Below the pieces are notes generated by a model that was not told the origin of the DNA, ran no database searches, and was given only the letters and a program-made list of their open reading frames with translations. A stretch of DNA of 64,000 nucleotides from Siphonodentalium dalli (Eukaryota; Mollusca; Scaphopoda; Gadilida; Siphonodentaliidae): positions 39,191,797 to 39,255,796 of the forward strand of contig CP136061.1 of NCBI GenBank assembly GCA_032622095.1, read 5' to 3'. A program made the position numbers and the translations under genes. How positions within the stretch are numbered: position 1 is the first letter of the stretch; the number at the start of each line of letters is the position of its first letter. Positions 1 through 13,298 of the stretch are shown piece after piece.

Positions 1-550
1 GACTGACATAAACGACTCAAAATCTCGCTCTGTGCCTGGCACATGTAGCTGATATATGCGCGCAGCAACATTTTGTTTAAACTAAGAATATTAAGCCAAC
101 ATATAACACCATGAACAGAGGAGCACCTGGAAATTTCTTTGAAACATCTGTATCTTCGTGGAGATATGATAGCCAGGTGTCCTCGAGATCTTAGTCCAAC
201 CCACTAGATTGATTGATACATCTCAATATGTAAAACCCATTTATCATCTTTTATCGAACTAATGTGTTTATGATGTTCATGTATTATATTATAAAGTCTA
301 ATGTATACGCAGTTGTAAATAAATAAATACTTCATTATTGGTGGAACGGATTAATCGTGATAAACAGAATGACAATTGACAAGGTGAGCCACTACTTATA
401 TTTCCATGACTGTATTAATCATGATTTGTGATGCTATTTGAATATACAATTTATGAGAAAACGTATAACACTTTAAGCAAGAGCATTCTCTATTCCCAAC
501 ACATATCCACAGCATACATTAACCTGTGCAACGCCGGGTAACCCTGCTAG
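1..550 (+). mobile_element. Helitron-like non-autonomous element, copy 1 (5' end outside window)
   Basis: This stretch is a diverged copy of sequences at about 52770-53273 and 57105-57593. Shared blocks include GAGCACCTGGA, CATCTGTATCTTC, TAGATTGATTGATACATCT and GTAAATAAATAAATACT. The right end carries the stem-loop around GCAACGCCGGGT and then CTAG followed by T, which fits a Helitron 3' end (hairpin, CTRR, insertion before T). The left end is cut off, so the class rests on the 3' end only. No coding sequence is seen. Confidence 0.5.
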
Positions 551-556
551 TAAATA

Positions 557-1015
557 ATAAATGTGAAAAGGGCCTCCCATACTATTTCCGCTAAAGCGCA
601 TATGATTTGTATTTAAGTATAAATGATTTGCTCTTAAGTGCAAATGATTTACACTTAAGCGTAAATGATTTGCGATTAAGCAGAATCAGAATAAATGTGA
701 AAACGGCTTCTTGTATAATCGCTTAAGCATAATTCATTTATGATTAAGTGTAATTAATCTATCAATGAAAATAAATGACCAGTGAGCTTAAGCGTAAATC
801 AATTACGCTTAAGCACACTTTAATCAATTACGCTTAAGCACACTAGTCATAATTATATTACTCATAGGAGTAATGCTTTATCTACATCATACGGTTAAGC
901 GTAAGTGAAGTACGCTTTATATGTTTGCATTACACCTGAGTGTAATACATTACGCTTAATTGTAATTCACTTACGCTAAGTGCAATTAGCTAATACATGT
1001 GAAAAAGGCTTTCCA
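557..1015. repeat. cluster of TTAAGCGTAA-type inverted motifs
   Basis: At least twelve variants of TTAAGCGTAA or its complement TTACGCTTAA occur here in alternating orientation, for example the palindrome-like CTTAAGCGTAAATCAATTAC near 788. The phrase AATAAATGTGAAAA, followed by a GGC block, recurs at about 557, 690 and 990 and seems to frame sub-units. The block can fold into many alternative hairpins. I do not recognise the family. Confidence 0.6.
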
Positions 1016-4000
1016 TTATAGTTATCATCCATCAGAATGAATAGTGCTTACTAAAGCTTGACAACAGAATTTGCCATTAAAAACATTTCATGGCCAATGA
1101 GCTAACAAATGTTCTGTACTGGCATATTGAATACCAATTATTTGTACTAGTGTACAGGTATAATGTTATTAAACAGTTTTGAGTTACAAAAGTAAGACAA
1201 CTCTTTCTGCACGGTACTGTGCTTGTGGCCAGATTGATGTAAAAATTCGGTCAATGCGCTTACAATTTTCTATAAATAGTAACATTTTGGAATTATTACC
1301 TCTTGATCACTGTTCGATTATAATCTTTGCCACTAACTCCGCCAATGTTCTTCCGTTTGTGATTTCACGCAACAATTCCCTTTCTATTCCTTCCCTGTCG
1401 AATTGACTACCGATTGCGATGTCAATTTGTTTTTCGCTTTAATATTCTGATGTGCATGACGCTATTACAGCGAACGGTCATCCTCCCTAGAAGCCATTTC
1501 TGAGAACGAAACCCGATTCAATCCTAATCGAGTCGAAAGTGCTCGGGCATTTCCGTGACTGCACAAGACAACGCATCGGTTTGTTTTTTCGTGTTATTAT
1601 GGTGAGATTAATCGGGACGATTGATAAAATATAAATAGTTAGCCGAATGGCTGTATAATGTGTACAAACTGACTTCAGGATGGGGGATTTCGTGTATCTG
1701 AGTTATTTTATTCACTCTTCCCACATAATGACGCAGGGAACTCAATTGTGAGGTTCAATTTACGTTTCACATCACTTTAATGATAAAACGATAATCCGTT
1801 TACTTCGTTTAGTTGCACGATGTCGACGTAGATTTATGTCATTTAAATTTATTCACGGAATACATTTGTCTATAATATGCGTTGGGTTCAATCGGACTTT
1901 TCGTCGCATCAGTGCTATAAGGTCGTAACTACATTTTGGCGGGAAATTATTATTTGATATCATTCGAATTGTGAGAAAAAATCCAATCCGCTGGGGTAAA
2001 CTGTTTTTGCATTGGATGGCAAATATTATCACAAAACAGTGACACAAATGCCGTATCTCCAGCTATCTTCACAATTATTCGTGCTATAAGTTCGTATGTT
2101 CAATAGCAGCCAATCGGATGCTTCAGGTTGTCCACATGACTTCTGTTTTGTGTTTGTAAATTCTCAAATGTGTGCTATATGGTCGTATCTCCATGTTAGT
2201 CGCGTGATCATTTGGTGATTTAAATTTTGTGATTGTTCCACATATTTCTGTATGTTGATGCACATGAGTGAATATTTATAATGTAGAATAGGCACTTTTT
2301 AGTTCATAGACACGTGCGATTGCAACCATATTTAGCTTAATCTGTATTTATTAGCACAACTTCCTTATAGCACGGGAACCAATCGTCGTTGGCGTGCGCA
2401 AAATGTCGTATCTCCAAACAAGTTGTTGCTTTTTAAAAGAAAACGAGGGAGTAAACAGAAAACATATGTGGTTCAATGGACAGCTAATTTCAGTTTTCAT
2501 TGGGATAAATACAACAATACGTTATGCTTTGTCAACATTGGGAGAAATGTTGTCTGAAAACTTCAATTTTCATTTTCTCGGAAAGTTGAAAATGTGGGTT
2601 ACGACATTATAGCACTGATGCGACGATTTGTATAACCAAAGACCGTGTGACACTATTTATGTTTGGTCGATTAACTCCAGTTATTTCAATTTCAATACCG
2701 TAATTCGTCAACTACCCTTAGTGATGCAGTAATATGTATGGTGGGTGATAAGCATGCTTGAAAACAACAAATAGTTCAGCCTAAAAAATAAATTGAGATA
2801 GTTATGATATTTAGTTTTTCAAAAAGTGCAAATTGTGACAAAACGGGAAGAAAATTCCAACAACAAAAAAGAAAACAAAGGACAGACCTCTAAACCTAAA
2901 AGTAAATGCTGACAATACAATGAAACAATGAGAAAAACTTGTTCCTAATAGAAAGCGCTATAAATAATATTCTCATCAGAATCGCGCATTTCCTTTAAGA
3001 ATTATTTTTCCGTTCTACCTCTTACTCTCTTAATTATAGTAATTATAGTCACCCTTCAGTTGAGTGTCGTGCTAAACCGAAAAAAATGAAAATAACACGT
3101 TTAACTTCAAATGATTCTCTGTTGTATATCATGATTTCAATTACAATATAAGATTGCCCGATCGCCTGTTTATAGCCACTGAATGCCCGTTGATGTAACT
3201 AAGAGTGCAAGCGTGAGCGTGTGTAGGGAGTGTATGCCTGAACGTATGTATCAGATGAATAGTATCTATTGTATCCAACATGTACAACCATTCATTCTGT
3301 ATGTAAAATCATCTGACTGTTTTAATAAAAAAAAAAATGAAACAGTGCTTAACACTGTGGTGGATTTGTTTGAACAATATTTATTTCTTCCCAAAAATAT
3401 ATAAATAAGTGTGAAACATGAGAATAATTTAATGTGCATATAGACTTGAGGTGAAGTGAGGAAGATGATTTGGCAACAACATTAGATGCTTACTAGTATA
3501 CAGAGCAATTTCCTCATGCATTTATGGAATAAATAGTTTGTAGTAAATCACATTTATGTCTATCCATTTTAACCCAGATGAGCGGTGAGATGGGGAGCTG
3601 TCATTCTCTGCTCCACTTTTGCACCCTGTCCGTTCAGATTATCGATGGCTCCAATTGGTTCAAGTATTTAATTATAGCATAAAAAGTTCCTACCACATAT
3701 TAACTTATTTTCAGTCCTTGTGGTAAACATGGGTATACCAGACAGTGGGCACATATATCCTTCATTAGACTATAGGAGTAGATAATTAACCAATGCTACT
3801 TGTTATTGCTAAAAAAATATTTTATTAGTATATAAATATACAAAAGGGATCGGGGCACAAGTTATTTCGACTTAGGGGGAATTTTGAGTTTGCGTTATGT
3901 CGAATAACATCTTTCAATTAAAATGAGCATTAACAAGTTATTAAACATATGCCTATCTGTAATTGTTGGTACATTTAAGAAAGATGTGAAATATACATTT

Positions 4001-5982
4001 CAAGGCTAAATGACTCAAACATTTGAAGGAAAGGTTAATCTTAATTGATATAGTAGATCATTTGGCCAATGGCCCGTTGACGGTCATGATGGTTACTCTG
4101 TTACAAATTGTCGTTGTGTATATAAATGTTGGATTTGGCGGTCCGAATGGGGAGAGGTGCCAGGCAATGTTTATGTTGAGTGATTTGTGGTTGACATTGG
4201 GTTGTGGCTATTTAATGTCAGAGAAGCCAGACAGTCATGAAACGAAGCGTTTTGTCACAGCAATATACTTTCGTTTGCACTATTTGGAAAAACCTCCAGA
4301 ATTGATATGTACCATGTCCCGAAAAATACTCGCATAAAGGTTCATCGCGTTCCCACATACATATCTGGTTCTGCACACACTCTCCGTGCCCACTACATTA
4401 GCTCGCCAGTGGCATAAACATATAGATTGTTCATATAACATGCAGTGCAGTATATAGTAAAAATTAGTTATTGTAATGTTTATCGATTTAATTGCTACCC
4501 GTTTATATATTATCAAGCACAGCGGGAGTATACCACAATCCTAAGCGGTGTTGTACAGTTGTACATGAAAATTCAACTATCAGTTATTGACATTGGTTTG
4601 TTTCGAGGTATACGGTGCAAGTAGGACGATCTCATATACCTCATATACTGAGGTGTTACAAGGATGTGTTTCCGTATGAGATATGCATGTAGTGGACAGA
4701 GAGCACTAATTACTATTGGGATTATACATGCAGTTGTTTTTGGACCACTCATCCGAATAATTGATTCGATGTCCTTATATTTAGACATCTTCTTTATGTC
4801 TTTTGGCTGGGCTGGTATCGGATGGTATTGTGACGTCTGAGATGCAGGACATATTATGTTTCTGTATCATGTCCCAGAGTACGGTGATGTCATTTCACAA
4901 AATGGTTTTGGTGTATTATCATACCAGTGCTGGGAAGTCCTGACGTTGTGATTGTATTTTGGCGACATTGTGTCTAAACATATATCGTTTCGTTTATACT
5001 TACTATCAACATAGATGTTATTGTGGAGACTGGTCATCTGTTTTAAGGGGCGGGTGAGAAGCATATCAGTTTCATAAAGGACAGAGCCGCACTAGATTCA
5101 GTTAACCTTGTCCATTATTGATATGCCTTTTGATATTTTTTTTTAACTTACACCCTTAGCGTGAGACCTTAGCGTTCTCACAAGCACTGACAAAAGATAG
5201 GCCCTCTTTGGATGGCACCTATATTGGTGGCCGGGGTCATATATACTCTCCCCGTAAGACTGGTGGTAGACATGCAGACACACATTCCCAAATTCATGTA
5301 TACAAGACTAGCAGCATCATCCCGAGCCCGAGTTAAAAGTAACCAAACAGTTTTGTATCTATATAAATATACATAATAATTGGGTTGAATAAAACTGTTG
5401 TGCGTTGACGTTTGTGCTCCCCTCGAAACTAATTTCTGTACAACTGGTGCCACTTCTTACAGTTTAAACTGCCCATTAGGTTTTCTATATCGCGGATATA
5501 TCTACCCGAATCCGCAATAACATAGTTTTATCCATGTGTGGTTCCTACCTCATAGACGGTAAGTGACTTAGAATCGTTATACACATAACAAAATTCCGAA
5601 TATCATGGATATGAATGTATATAAGTTTGGTAGACCTCGGCGACAAACACGCCTTTAGTAATTTTGGTGCCCCTCGCCAACTCGTATCCATGAGTCGTGC
5701 AGTGGTAATTTGGTGTAAACTAAACCATTATATTTACTATACCATGATCTGTATATGCAGCGTTTCTGTGTAGGGACAAAAGCTGGTCTTAGGCGAGCAA
5801 TTATAAATATATGTAAGTTTGGTGGAATCGGTTACCAAAAACAATCATTGAATGCCCATGTTGTTCTTCCTCTTACCCATCACTGACACCGACAACATTA
5901 AATGCGGAGCTAACTAGATTGGTATCGAGGCGTGATCCTTTATTGTTAAGTACGATAAATGTATATCCAATCATTCACTCAC
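1016..5982. other. SRCR downstream intron or flank, no feature recognised
   Basis: About 5 kb of AT-rich sequence with only short, unremarkable open frames. It is probably intron 4 of the SRCR gene or its 3' flank, because exon 4 ends in an open phase-1 donor. One acceptor-like site near 3712 on the plus strand is followed by a short open frame, but nothing else supports an exon. Confidence 0.4.
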
Positions 5983-6288
5983 CTGGACATTCCACGCCGG
6001 CGTCCTGGGTGTGTTGACAGCTATGTATTCCCCATCCGTTGTGAGTGCAATTCAATAATGAATTCTCATTTCCAACGCATGTGACTTCGTCAAGCCAGAT
6101 AGTTCCCGTCCCTTGTCCATAGCTTTCTGAACTTCTGGCAATTCCCCCTCGGAAACCAAGCGTTCTGCACACTACAGTCGCATCAGTGTTATCCCATCCA
6201 TTGTCACACACCGTTCCCCATTGACCGTCCCTATACACTTCAACTCGACCAGATGCTGTACTAGTACCACCAACTAACCGAATGTCGT
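5983..6288 (-). CDS. SRCR gene, exon 4: second SRCR domain
   Basis: A 306-nt minus-strand exon encoding a second complete SRCR domain. It begins DIRLVGGTSTASGRVEVY, continues through GQWGTVCDNGWDNTDATVVC and GTIWLDEVTC, and ends HSCQHTQDAGVEC. The acceptor is CATTTTAG|AC and the donor CCAG|GTGAGT; both are phase 1. Six cysteines occur, again without C1 (an Ala sits before SGRVEV) and without C4. The domain is about half identical to exon 3, consistent with duplication of a phase 1-1 exon. Spliced after exon 3, the split codon becomes Asp and the domains abut. The reading frame is still open here, so the gene continues on the minus strand, but I find no later exon down to base 1. Extra SRCR, EGF or membrane exons may lie outside the window. 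Confidence 0.93.
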
Positions 6289-6864
6289 CTAAAATGGAGA
6301 ACATTTGAATACATTGAATACCAATCCAGTGTGTATGTATATTTATTTATTGGCAGTGTGGTCTCGTTGCACGTATATGTCGGTCATTTAAATGACCAAC
6401 CTCCACACCACACACAACCGGAAGTGAGTGTAAAGGTCGATCTTAAAATGGGATGTAACTACTATTCAAAATCGGCTGGGCTCGGTCGCAACTGATATAG
6501 ATTAATAATATTAAACTATACTGGTGTGCCATGTAATGGTGTTCCATTTCGAGACAACTCAAAATGTAGTACGGTTTGTTTTACTGAACATCTGAGCTGT
6601 CCGTGCCACATAAGGTAAAGTCGCTGTACATATACATGTATATGGTCTACATAGTGATTTATGACGACAGTATTCTGGTTACCGCCATTTTGGAACAAAA
6701 GTCTGAAATGTTTTGCCAACGGTCAAACAACTCTTTTGCTATCAACATGTTTTGTTTTTTCACTAAATACGACTACAATAATGACATGGATAAATGGTTG
6801 ATCATATGCCGTGCGAATAATTACATGTGTTATTAGTTATTAACCAGTAAAACCTTCCTTTGGT

Positions 6865-7110
6865 TTGATTTGTCTATTTTAGCTCATCTTAACATTTCCT
6901 CTAAAAGTCATGATTGAGTTATTGTCATGGGTTGGCGTCCGTAGTGCGAGTGCGAACTTTCGTGCTCATGTGATCCGTCAATAATTTCATTTAGCATTCC
7001 TTACATGTCATGTAAACCATTCGATCGTTACCAAAATCCACATGGATCTTCATTGTGACGTCTAGATGGGAGCTTTCGTGTTTTTTTCCGAAATTCGTTG
7101 ATAAACGTGG
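6865..7110 (-). repeat. fragment of a dispersed mollusc-type repeat, inverted
   Basis: On the minus strand this gives the phrases GACGCCAACCCATGACAAT, TAACTCAATCAT and GAGCTAAAA, also seen in near form at the end of the 22540-23640 tandem repeat. It is therefore one truncated copy of that family in the opposite orientation, inside intron 3 of the SRCR gene. Confidence 0.55.
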
Positions 7111-8977
7111 CAGACCGAAGCCATATTTGATTTATTTCTAATTGAGGCTCTAGCATGGAGCATTGCAACAAAGGCAAACTATATTCGCTTATTCGTTTAT
7201 AGCGAGAGGTAACTGTGAAAGCAACATTATTTTTTGTATATTTTGTGGTATGTTATTGTAAATGCCACCCACATACAATTTAATCATAAGCTGTCAATCC
7301 ACAGAATACTATCAAACCGTTGGTTGTCAAACATTTAACGATATAGTAATATCTCGACAACCTGAATTTCTTGATTACTTCTACTTTAGAAACGACAACA
7401 CTCACAGCAGCATCGTGGCATATGATCACGCACGCATACACCGGGCGCCTAAAATTTACATGGGATCTATTCGATACTTTCTGCGATATAAACAGGAATT
7501 CCCGTTTTGCATCAAAATTCCTTCACGTAGGACTGCATCACTGCCCTGCCAATAAACTTATGTTAATTAACCGTCAGTACTTACGTGTATAAGAACCTAG
7601 ACAAATCAACAAGACTCAATCGAGCTAACATTTATAAATAAATGAAGTTTCAAAAACTAACAACTCGTGTCACAGTCAGGCGAAACATTTGTGAAACACA
7701 TGCTGGCACAGTGGAGCGACCAGTTAACAAGTGCGTACACACTATTCACTAGCCAATCAAAAGCTGCGCATTTATGACACAACTTGATCTATCGATGAAC
7801 TGGATGTTTGATTGACAGCATGCATGTCAATTTCAACTTTGTTTTGATCTTTTTCGTCGGAAATAATCTGAAAGTTTAACGCTTCTTTTATACTCATACC
7901 TTCTACTTAGGGTGGTCTCATGTAAAATGACGTATTAAATTATAATACATAACACGTATTTCGATTAAGGTTTTGAAGGCATAATCGTAAAGATTGAAGA
8001 CATATGTATTATAATTCGCTGCGCGCAATTATATAATTTTTCTTCAAACTGTAAGGTTATACTTCATAACCTTACTCGATATACCGATTATTTCTCAAAT
8101 ATAGGCAGTCATTATTAATTGTCTCAAAAATTCAGAATATTTTTCTATTTTTCACATACAACTTGCCGGTTTGGCGTGTATGTTCATGTGTTAGAATTGT
8201 ACGGTATATACCAACTTGTGGGTCTCATTCTGTTCCGGTATCAATTCATTGAAAATAATAAAACATTTAATTTGGATTGAGGGTGTATCCATCGTCAAAG
8301 TCAGAATTTCACCTGAACACGGCGCTTAAAAACTGCCTAGCATACATTGAATTAGTCAGTGAATGTGGTACTTTAAGACAAAAATACGAGCATTTGTCCA
8401 TAATTTGATACCGATTGCCGGTCTGGCCCATGGAATAATACTACTCGTGTACACTGTAAAGAGATTGGGTCCCCATCTTTGATCTACAATTGATTATGTT
8501 ACAACATAGAAGACAACAAGAACACAACATATCGCTATACCACAATACACCTGGGTGAGCGCATATATAGTGCGCCTGTAAACAACGTGATATATATACA
8601 AGAAATTTTAACGCATATGTCTTACTGTTAGAATAAAATACATTGGTCAGATGAAAGTTGAATAACCAGATTGCGCGTTAGAGCTGATGTCACGGTCCGC
8701 GTATAATGGCATTGCATTAACATCAATCACAGACAGCTATCTTATGGCTGACTATTATAGATTCTGTGGACGGGCATATCACTACCCATACAGAAAACCT
8801 TTGAAATTATTTTGGTGAAGGGCAAGGATTTCAGTCTCTCCAGACAAGGTTGGCCCACAAGTATTTGACACACTAGACATTGCCATCCCAAAGACATATA
8901 TAAGACGAGGTAACTATCTATCAGATGACCAAATATCCCACCAATTGTCGAACAAGTTGTGGATAAAAATGTATGTT

Positions 8978-9612
8978 ATGTTATTCACACTAACGCCTGC
9001 GTTGTTCAAGAATGCCTATAGTTCAGTTTCACATATCACCCGACTCGATCGGTTGATTGTATCAAAAGTTACAGGCATCGGAACAGGACATTTTTTTCCA
9101 AAATTTCTGGTCGGATATTTACTAAAGGAATTTTCCGAGGGGACGGCCATTTTTTGTCGGTGACATTCATCAAGGCTTACATTTCAGATAAATTTTATTC
9201 ATTTCAACCCATAAGGGATGTTCTTATGTTAAATAGCTCTCAGGAAAGTGAGAAGCGTAATTTGTCCCAAGGTCACCAAAATGGAAGACATATTACGTTT
9301 CCCACTTTCGTGAAATCTATTAAACTGCATATCTCGGTCATGGGTGCAAGATGAGATTCTTTTAAGAGTTGATTGGAATAGAAATTGATCCAATTTAAAT
9401 TTTGACGATTGTCACCGACAAAAACTGGCTGTACTCTCTGGTCTGGTCGGAATGTTTTTTTTAGAGAGTGTGCCCAGTAAATGTCCGACCAGACATTTTG
9501 GATAAAATTGTTCTGTTCTGATGCATGTAACTTTTGATACAATCAACTGATCGAGTCGGGTGATATGACAAAATGAACTATTGTCCTTCAGAGACAAAAC
9601 GTGTGTTTAGTG
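8978..9612. mobile_element. foldback element with ~200-bp imperfect inverted arms
   Basis: The left arm (8978-9165) and right arm (9410-9612) are inverted copies. Shared blocks include ATATCACCCGACTCGATC, TTGATTGTATCAAAAGTTAC and TTTTTGTCGGTGACA. Identity looks like roughly three quarters by eye. About 245 bp of unrelated sequence lies between them. Open frames across the arms (61-89 codons) show no protein family and are likely chance. It lies in SRCR intron 3. Confidence 0.65.
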
Positions 9613-9879
9613 TGAATACAACTTTAAGATATATATTAGCTACAGCTTGATAACGTTAGGTGGTGAGAATTTGGGTCATCTGATAGACATAATTCCTTTT
9701 TTTAGCGTGGCGGATTTTGCTGCGCGACATTTCTCAAGATTGCTCATAATGGAGCTTTCCACAGATACCACACCCACAGCGATAGTACCGCCCACTGGCA
9801 ATAAGCCACGCTTGCCCTTTTGTTATAACTAGCTGAAATAGTCGCCTCGGTGCGCATGTTTTATATGAACTCTTTGCTC

Positions 9880-10240
9880 AATTTAACATTTCAATTTTAA
9901 TTTTTTTTAATTCAACAAAAATTTAATTTTTAAATGTTTTTAGATTGAACTACTTGCTCAATTTAACATTTAAAATTTAAATTTTAAAGTTTTAAAATAA
10001 AATTTAATTTAGTTATTTTATTTTTTTTAGACTGAACTGCTGACTCAATTTAAATTAAATACAAGCATAAATTAAATTAAATTCAATTGAAAAATTAAAT
10101 TAAAAAACAAACGCCGTTATAACATCCACAAGGGAACCCCGAATCACCACACCAAATTTCGCTGAAATCGGTCAAGGGGTCTTGGAGAAAAATCGCGAAC
10201 AGATATCCTACTCATTTATATACATGCTACACCGGAGAAC
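9880..10240. repeat. AT-rich TTTAA tract with a retroelement-like tail
   Basis: Three imperfect units start with GAACT...CTCAATTTAA (9868, 9947, 10034), each followed by a run of TTTAAATTTT-like sequence. After them comes a phrase typical of invertebrate dispersed repeats (CCAAATTTCGCTGAAATCGG ... TCTTGGAGAAAA ... CGAACAGA). A related AT-rich tract and CGAACAGACAAACAGACA phrase occurs at 33360-33660. No coding capacity is seen. Confidence 0.5.
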
Positions 10241-10795
10241 ATGAATTCTTTTCGGCTTTAATTGTGAAAATTATGACCAGTGTCATGCAAAATAAAAATA
10301 TGTGTTCTAAACATGGATACAATTTCAATATCATGGCGCAAATAGAAATTTCAGTACCTTATGATTTGACAACAAAAATGTTGTTTGAATACAGCCAATT
10401 TAACACTGAATGTATGCATGTATATCCAAATTAGGGCGAAGAAAGATGGCAGCAAAACTTTCAATGCAGCCATTGGCCGGATAAGTCGCTGATTGGTCGA
10501 AAATATCCGCTAATAATTATTTTATTTACAGCTGTGGAAAGGTACATTGAAATGAACCATTTATGGACTGCTCTCTGCATATTTTATGTACCTTTTATGT
10601 AGCGATTAACATTTTTAATTTGAAATTCCCTTGATTGGATAATCCTTTTCAGCGGCGATGTCTCTCCTACTTCCGACCACAGATAGCTTTTAGCCACGTC
10701 CGGTATTAACTACCTTGCAGTTGGTGAATACTGACCAGGTCCGCTATGGTAAAAGAAACGCACTTTAAATAAATAATAGCAATATACGTACGCAC

Positions 10796-11098
10796 CCAAA
10801 CAGTGCACCACAGCATCATCCCGGTGGTGACAGTTAAGTTGTCCCCATCCACTATGAGAGCAATTCCAGAGTGAATCTTCACTTCCGTCACACGCGACCG
10901 TGTCAAGCCAGATACGTCCCGTGCCTTCTCCGTATGTTCCTGAAGGTATTGCGGTGCCTCCTCTCAGACCAAGCATCCTACACACGACAGCTGCATCGTC
11001 GTTGTCCCATCCGTCATTGCATATTGTCCCCCATTCGCCGGCTCTATACACTTCAACGCGACCTCTAGTTAGTCTAGCGCCCACTAATCGAATGTTGT
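10796..11098 (-). CDS. SRCR gene, exon 3: first SRCR domain
   Basis: A 303-nt exon encoding one complete scavenger receptor cysteine-rich domain. It runs from NIRLVGARLTRGRVEVY through GEWGTICNDGWDNDDAAVVC and GRIWLDTVACDGSEDSLWNC to the last Cys in AVVHC. The minus-strand acceptor is TTTCAG|AC and the donor is G|GTGCGT; both borders are phase 1, as usual for SRCR exons. Six cysteines are present, matching C2, C3 and C5-C8. C1 (before GRVEV) and C4 are missing, so the set is like group A, yet one exon encodes the whole domain as in group B genes. SRCR domains bind proteins or microbial surfaces outside the cell, often in innate immunity; the ligand here is unknown. The upstream partner is the signal peptide and the downstream partner is the second SRCR exon, with almost no linker. 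Confidence 0.93.
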
Positions 11099-12358
11099 CT
11101 GAAACTGTAAAATATTGAATAACATGGAAGCACTTCGCAATCTCGCTTGTTCCGTTATCCGACCACAAATAAAACGGTAGTTCACGAGATTTGTCACGAG
11201 TGAAGTAAGAGGTATATACGACAGCGTGAATATACATGAAGTTTATATTTCGTATTGCTTATTGGGAAATTGGTACGAATGTGCACAAGAACGTATTTTC
11301 TTATGTGATATAACAATTTGAATTGAAAACATTCAGAACCGAACATTCAAACATCGTGAACATATGGACAATATCGGCCGTATTCACATGACAGACCCCT
11401 AGGGAAAATTCCTAAAATACCAATATAGACTATACGAGTGACAAGATTCAAATGATCGATTTTGGCTAAAAACCACACCAACTATCAAAACACTAATCAG
11501 TTCTAGAAATCGATAACTGCAGCCAAAATATCCTCATGTGATAACTCGGCGAAATTGAATGAACCGAAGTCGAGATATCGTATCGGAAACTACTGATGTT
11601 TACCGAAGAAATCGGGTCAATGTCCCTGTCCGCTCAGAGGCCTTTTACCTAGTTTTTACCTAATTATAAATCAATATTTTCGAGCAATAATTTGTCGCGA
11701 ACGTGTACCTAAACGGGATGACATAATTTGTAAATGTTGATATATGTTCCGCAGTCATGCCGAGGCCACCCATACCTTTTTTATTTCATCCATGTGGTTG
11801 TGCCCAATACTTTATTAATCAAACGAATTCCAAAAACAAGACGTGTCTGCATGCATTGACATATGCACCACTCCCATAATACCCCGATCCAGGTCCCACT
11901 CTTATTTTTTGCCAATTATATAGTTTATATTCAGTGGATCCCCCCACACACATATATATATTTATTACACGATCCTACCATTATTCTATTCAATAAACCC
12001 ATTCTATAAATTGTGATATTAAACGTTATTTTAATAATAGGAAATAGTGCCAGGTGACCTTTGACTTCCGGTTTGTCGTCTGTTTACATTCCGCAAGCTA
12101 CGTCTAAAAATACTATGGCTTCCAATATTTTTCCAACAAACTTTAATGAATGAAGAGTTTGAAAAGTTATGTCATTAAATATACGCTATTAAATATGCCA
12201 AAGTGTCTTTATTTATCTGGGACTATCTCTTTACGCGGGCAAACAACGCATAGTTACGTGACACGACATTGCATGCCTTATAGAAGAATGTTAGTTTCGC
12301 GTCCCAGTTTTTGATTTAAGCATGTTTTGTGGATGTTTTGGATCATGTAATAAATATA

Positions 12359-12503
12359 ATCTACAACTCGTCCCCAGTTTATAGCGAAATTTACAAAACT
12401 CGTTCAGTAAATTAGGTATGGACCTCGCCAAAGGCTCGGTCCAGAAATAATTTACTGAACTTGTTTTGTAAATTCCGCTATAAACTGGGGACTCGTTGTA
12501 GAT
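12359..12503. repeat. 145-bp hairpin (foldback) element
   Basis: Inverted arms of about 60 bp begin ATCTACAACTCGTCCCCAGT and end as the complement, ACTGGGGACTCGTTGTAGAT. The centre is about 25 bp (GGTATGGACCTCGCC...). A few mismatches show it is not brand new. It fits a small non-autonomous DNA element; flanking target duplications are not clear. Confidence 0.7.
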
Positions 12504-12826
12504 CCTCTGTATATAGTATAGCACGTGATATTGTTTAACCCCCACCCCTCTCCATGATTACACGTATACCGTACCTACACACACCCACGAATGTGTTCTA
12601 TTCATATACATGTCATACTGTTCAATTGATTTATGTACATGTATATATATTCACTCAATTCTACCAATGTCTATAGTGATTTCAGAATGAATGAATCTGA
12701 TCTGATCTGAATTTGACCAGATCAACGAATGGAACAGGTCCGTTGCCATGTGTAAATAATATGACCACGATAGCTCTGTCGGAGGATGTTTGACTAAATG
12801 TCCAATATAATTCTTGGTGTGCTGGA

Positions 12827-13125
12827 TTGACTCGTAGCGAGATATCAATTATTGTTAGTTTGCTAAATAGTCGGTCGGTAAATAGGAACGAGAACCGCAT
12901 GCAATGTCTCATAGTAGATCACAAATTAAAACATTTTTCACTAACATATACCATATTGACCGACTACAGCGGTGTCAGCATTAATGCATTCCTTTCTGAT
13001 GGTTTTAATTTTTCAACCACCAACCAACCTAGGCACGGAGGATGGGTTTGTCTTGTTATTGATAAAGCCTTAAAAATAAATCGTCAAAAGGACCCGCTCA
13101 ATTATGTGGACTACGAATGGGTCTA
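12827..13125 (+). pseudogene. LINE endonuclease fragment (APE type)
   Basis: An open frame on the plus strand matches the N-terminal part of an apurinic-like endonuclease of a non-LTR retrotransposon. The opening resembles the usual N-x-R-S-L block (SLLNSRSVNRNENRMQ). The middle resembles the lTETWL block (LTYTILTDYS). Later come GFNFSTTNQPRHGGWVCLVI, matching the R-x-GGGV-x-l block, and KALKINRQKDPLNYVDYEWV. A stop codon follows and no later endonuclease or RT blocks are seen, so this is an internal relic. The motif Glu expected in TETW is Tyr here. It sits antisense in SRCR intron 2. Family assignment is from remembered motif patterns, not a search. Confidence 0.6.
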
Positions 13126-13298
13126 AGCTGAGATAATACAAGAATTGATTATTCTTCCTATCACATTTTATTGAGTTCTTGTTCACGTAAAAAGCGATAT
13201 TTCGCTAGTCGAGCGCACAACTTTTCTCCAACGTGATATATTCCTTATATTACTCGATAGCTTTCTTCGATTACACACTAGAATGCTTATATTATAAA

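Larger units (their letters stand above)
6289..10795 (-). other. SRCR gene, intron 3
   Basis: A 4.5-kb intron between the two SRCR exons. It holds an inverted fragment of a mollusc-type repeat (6865-7110), a large inverted-repeat element (8978-9612) and an AT-rich repeat tail (9880-10240). I see no further exon in 7110-8970 or 10240-10790. Confidence 0.6.

Noticed and set aside
3713-3780. Plus-strand exon after a TTATTTTCAG acceptor
   Set aside because: Two frames are open for about 20 codons and both end in stops. No domain or upstream exon was found.
4023-4337. 104-codon plus-strand frame
   Set aside because: It has no recognised motif, no good splice sites and a hydrophobic composition expected by chance in this base composition.
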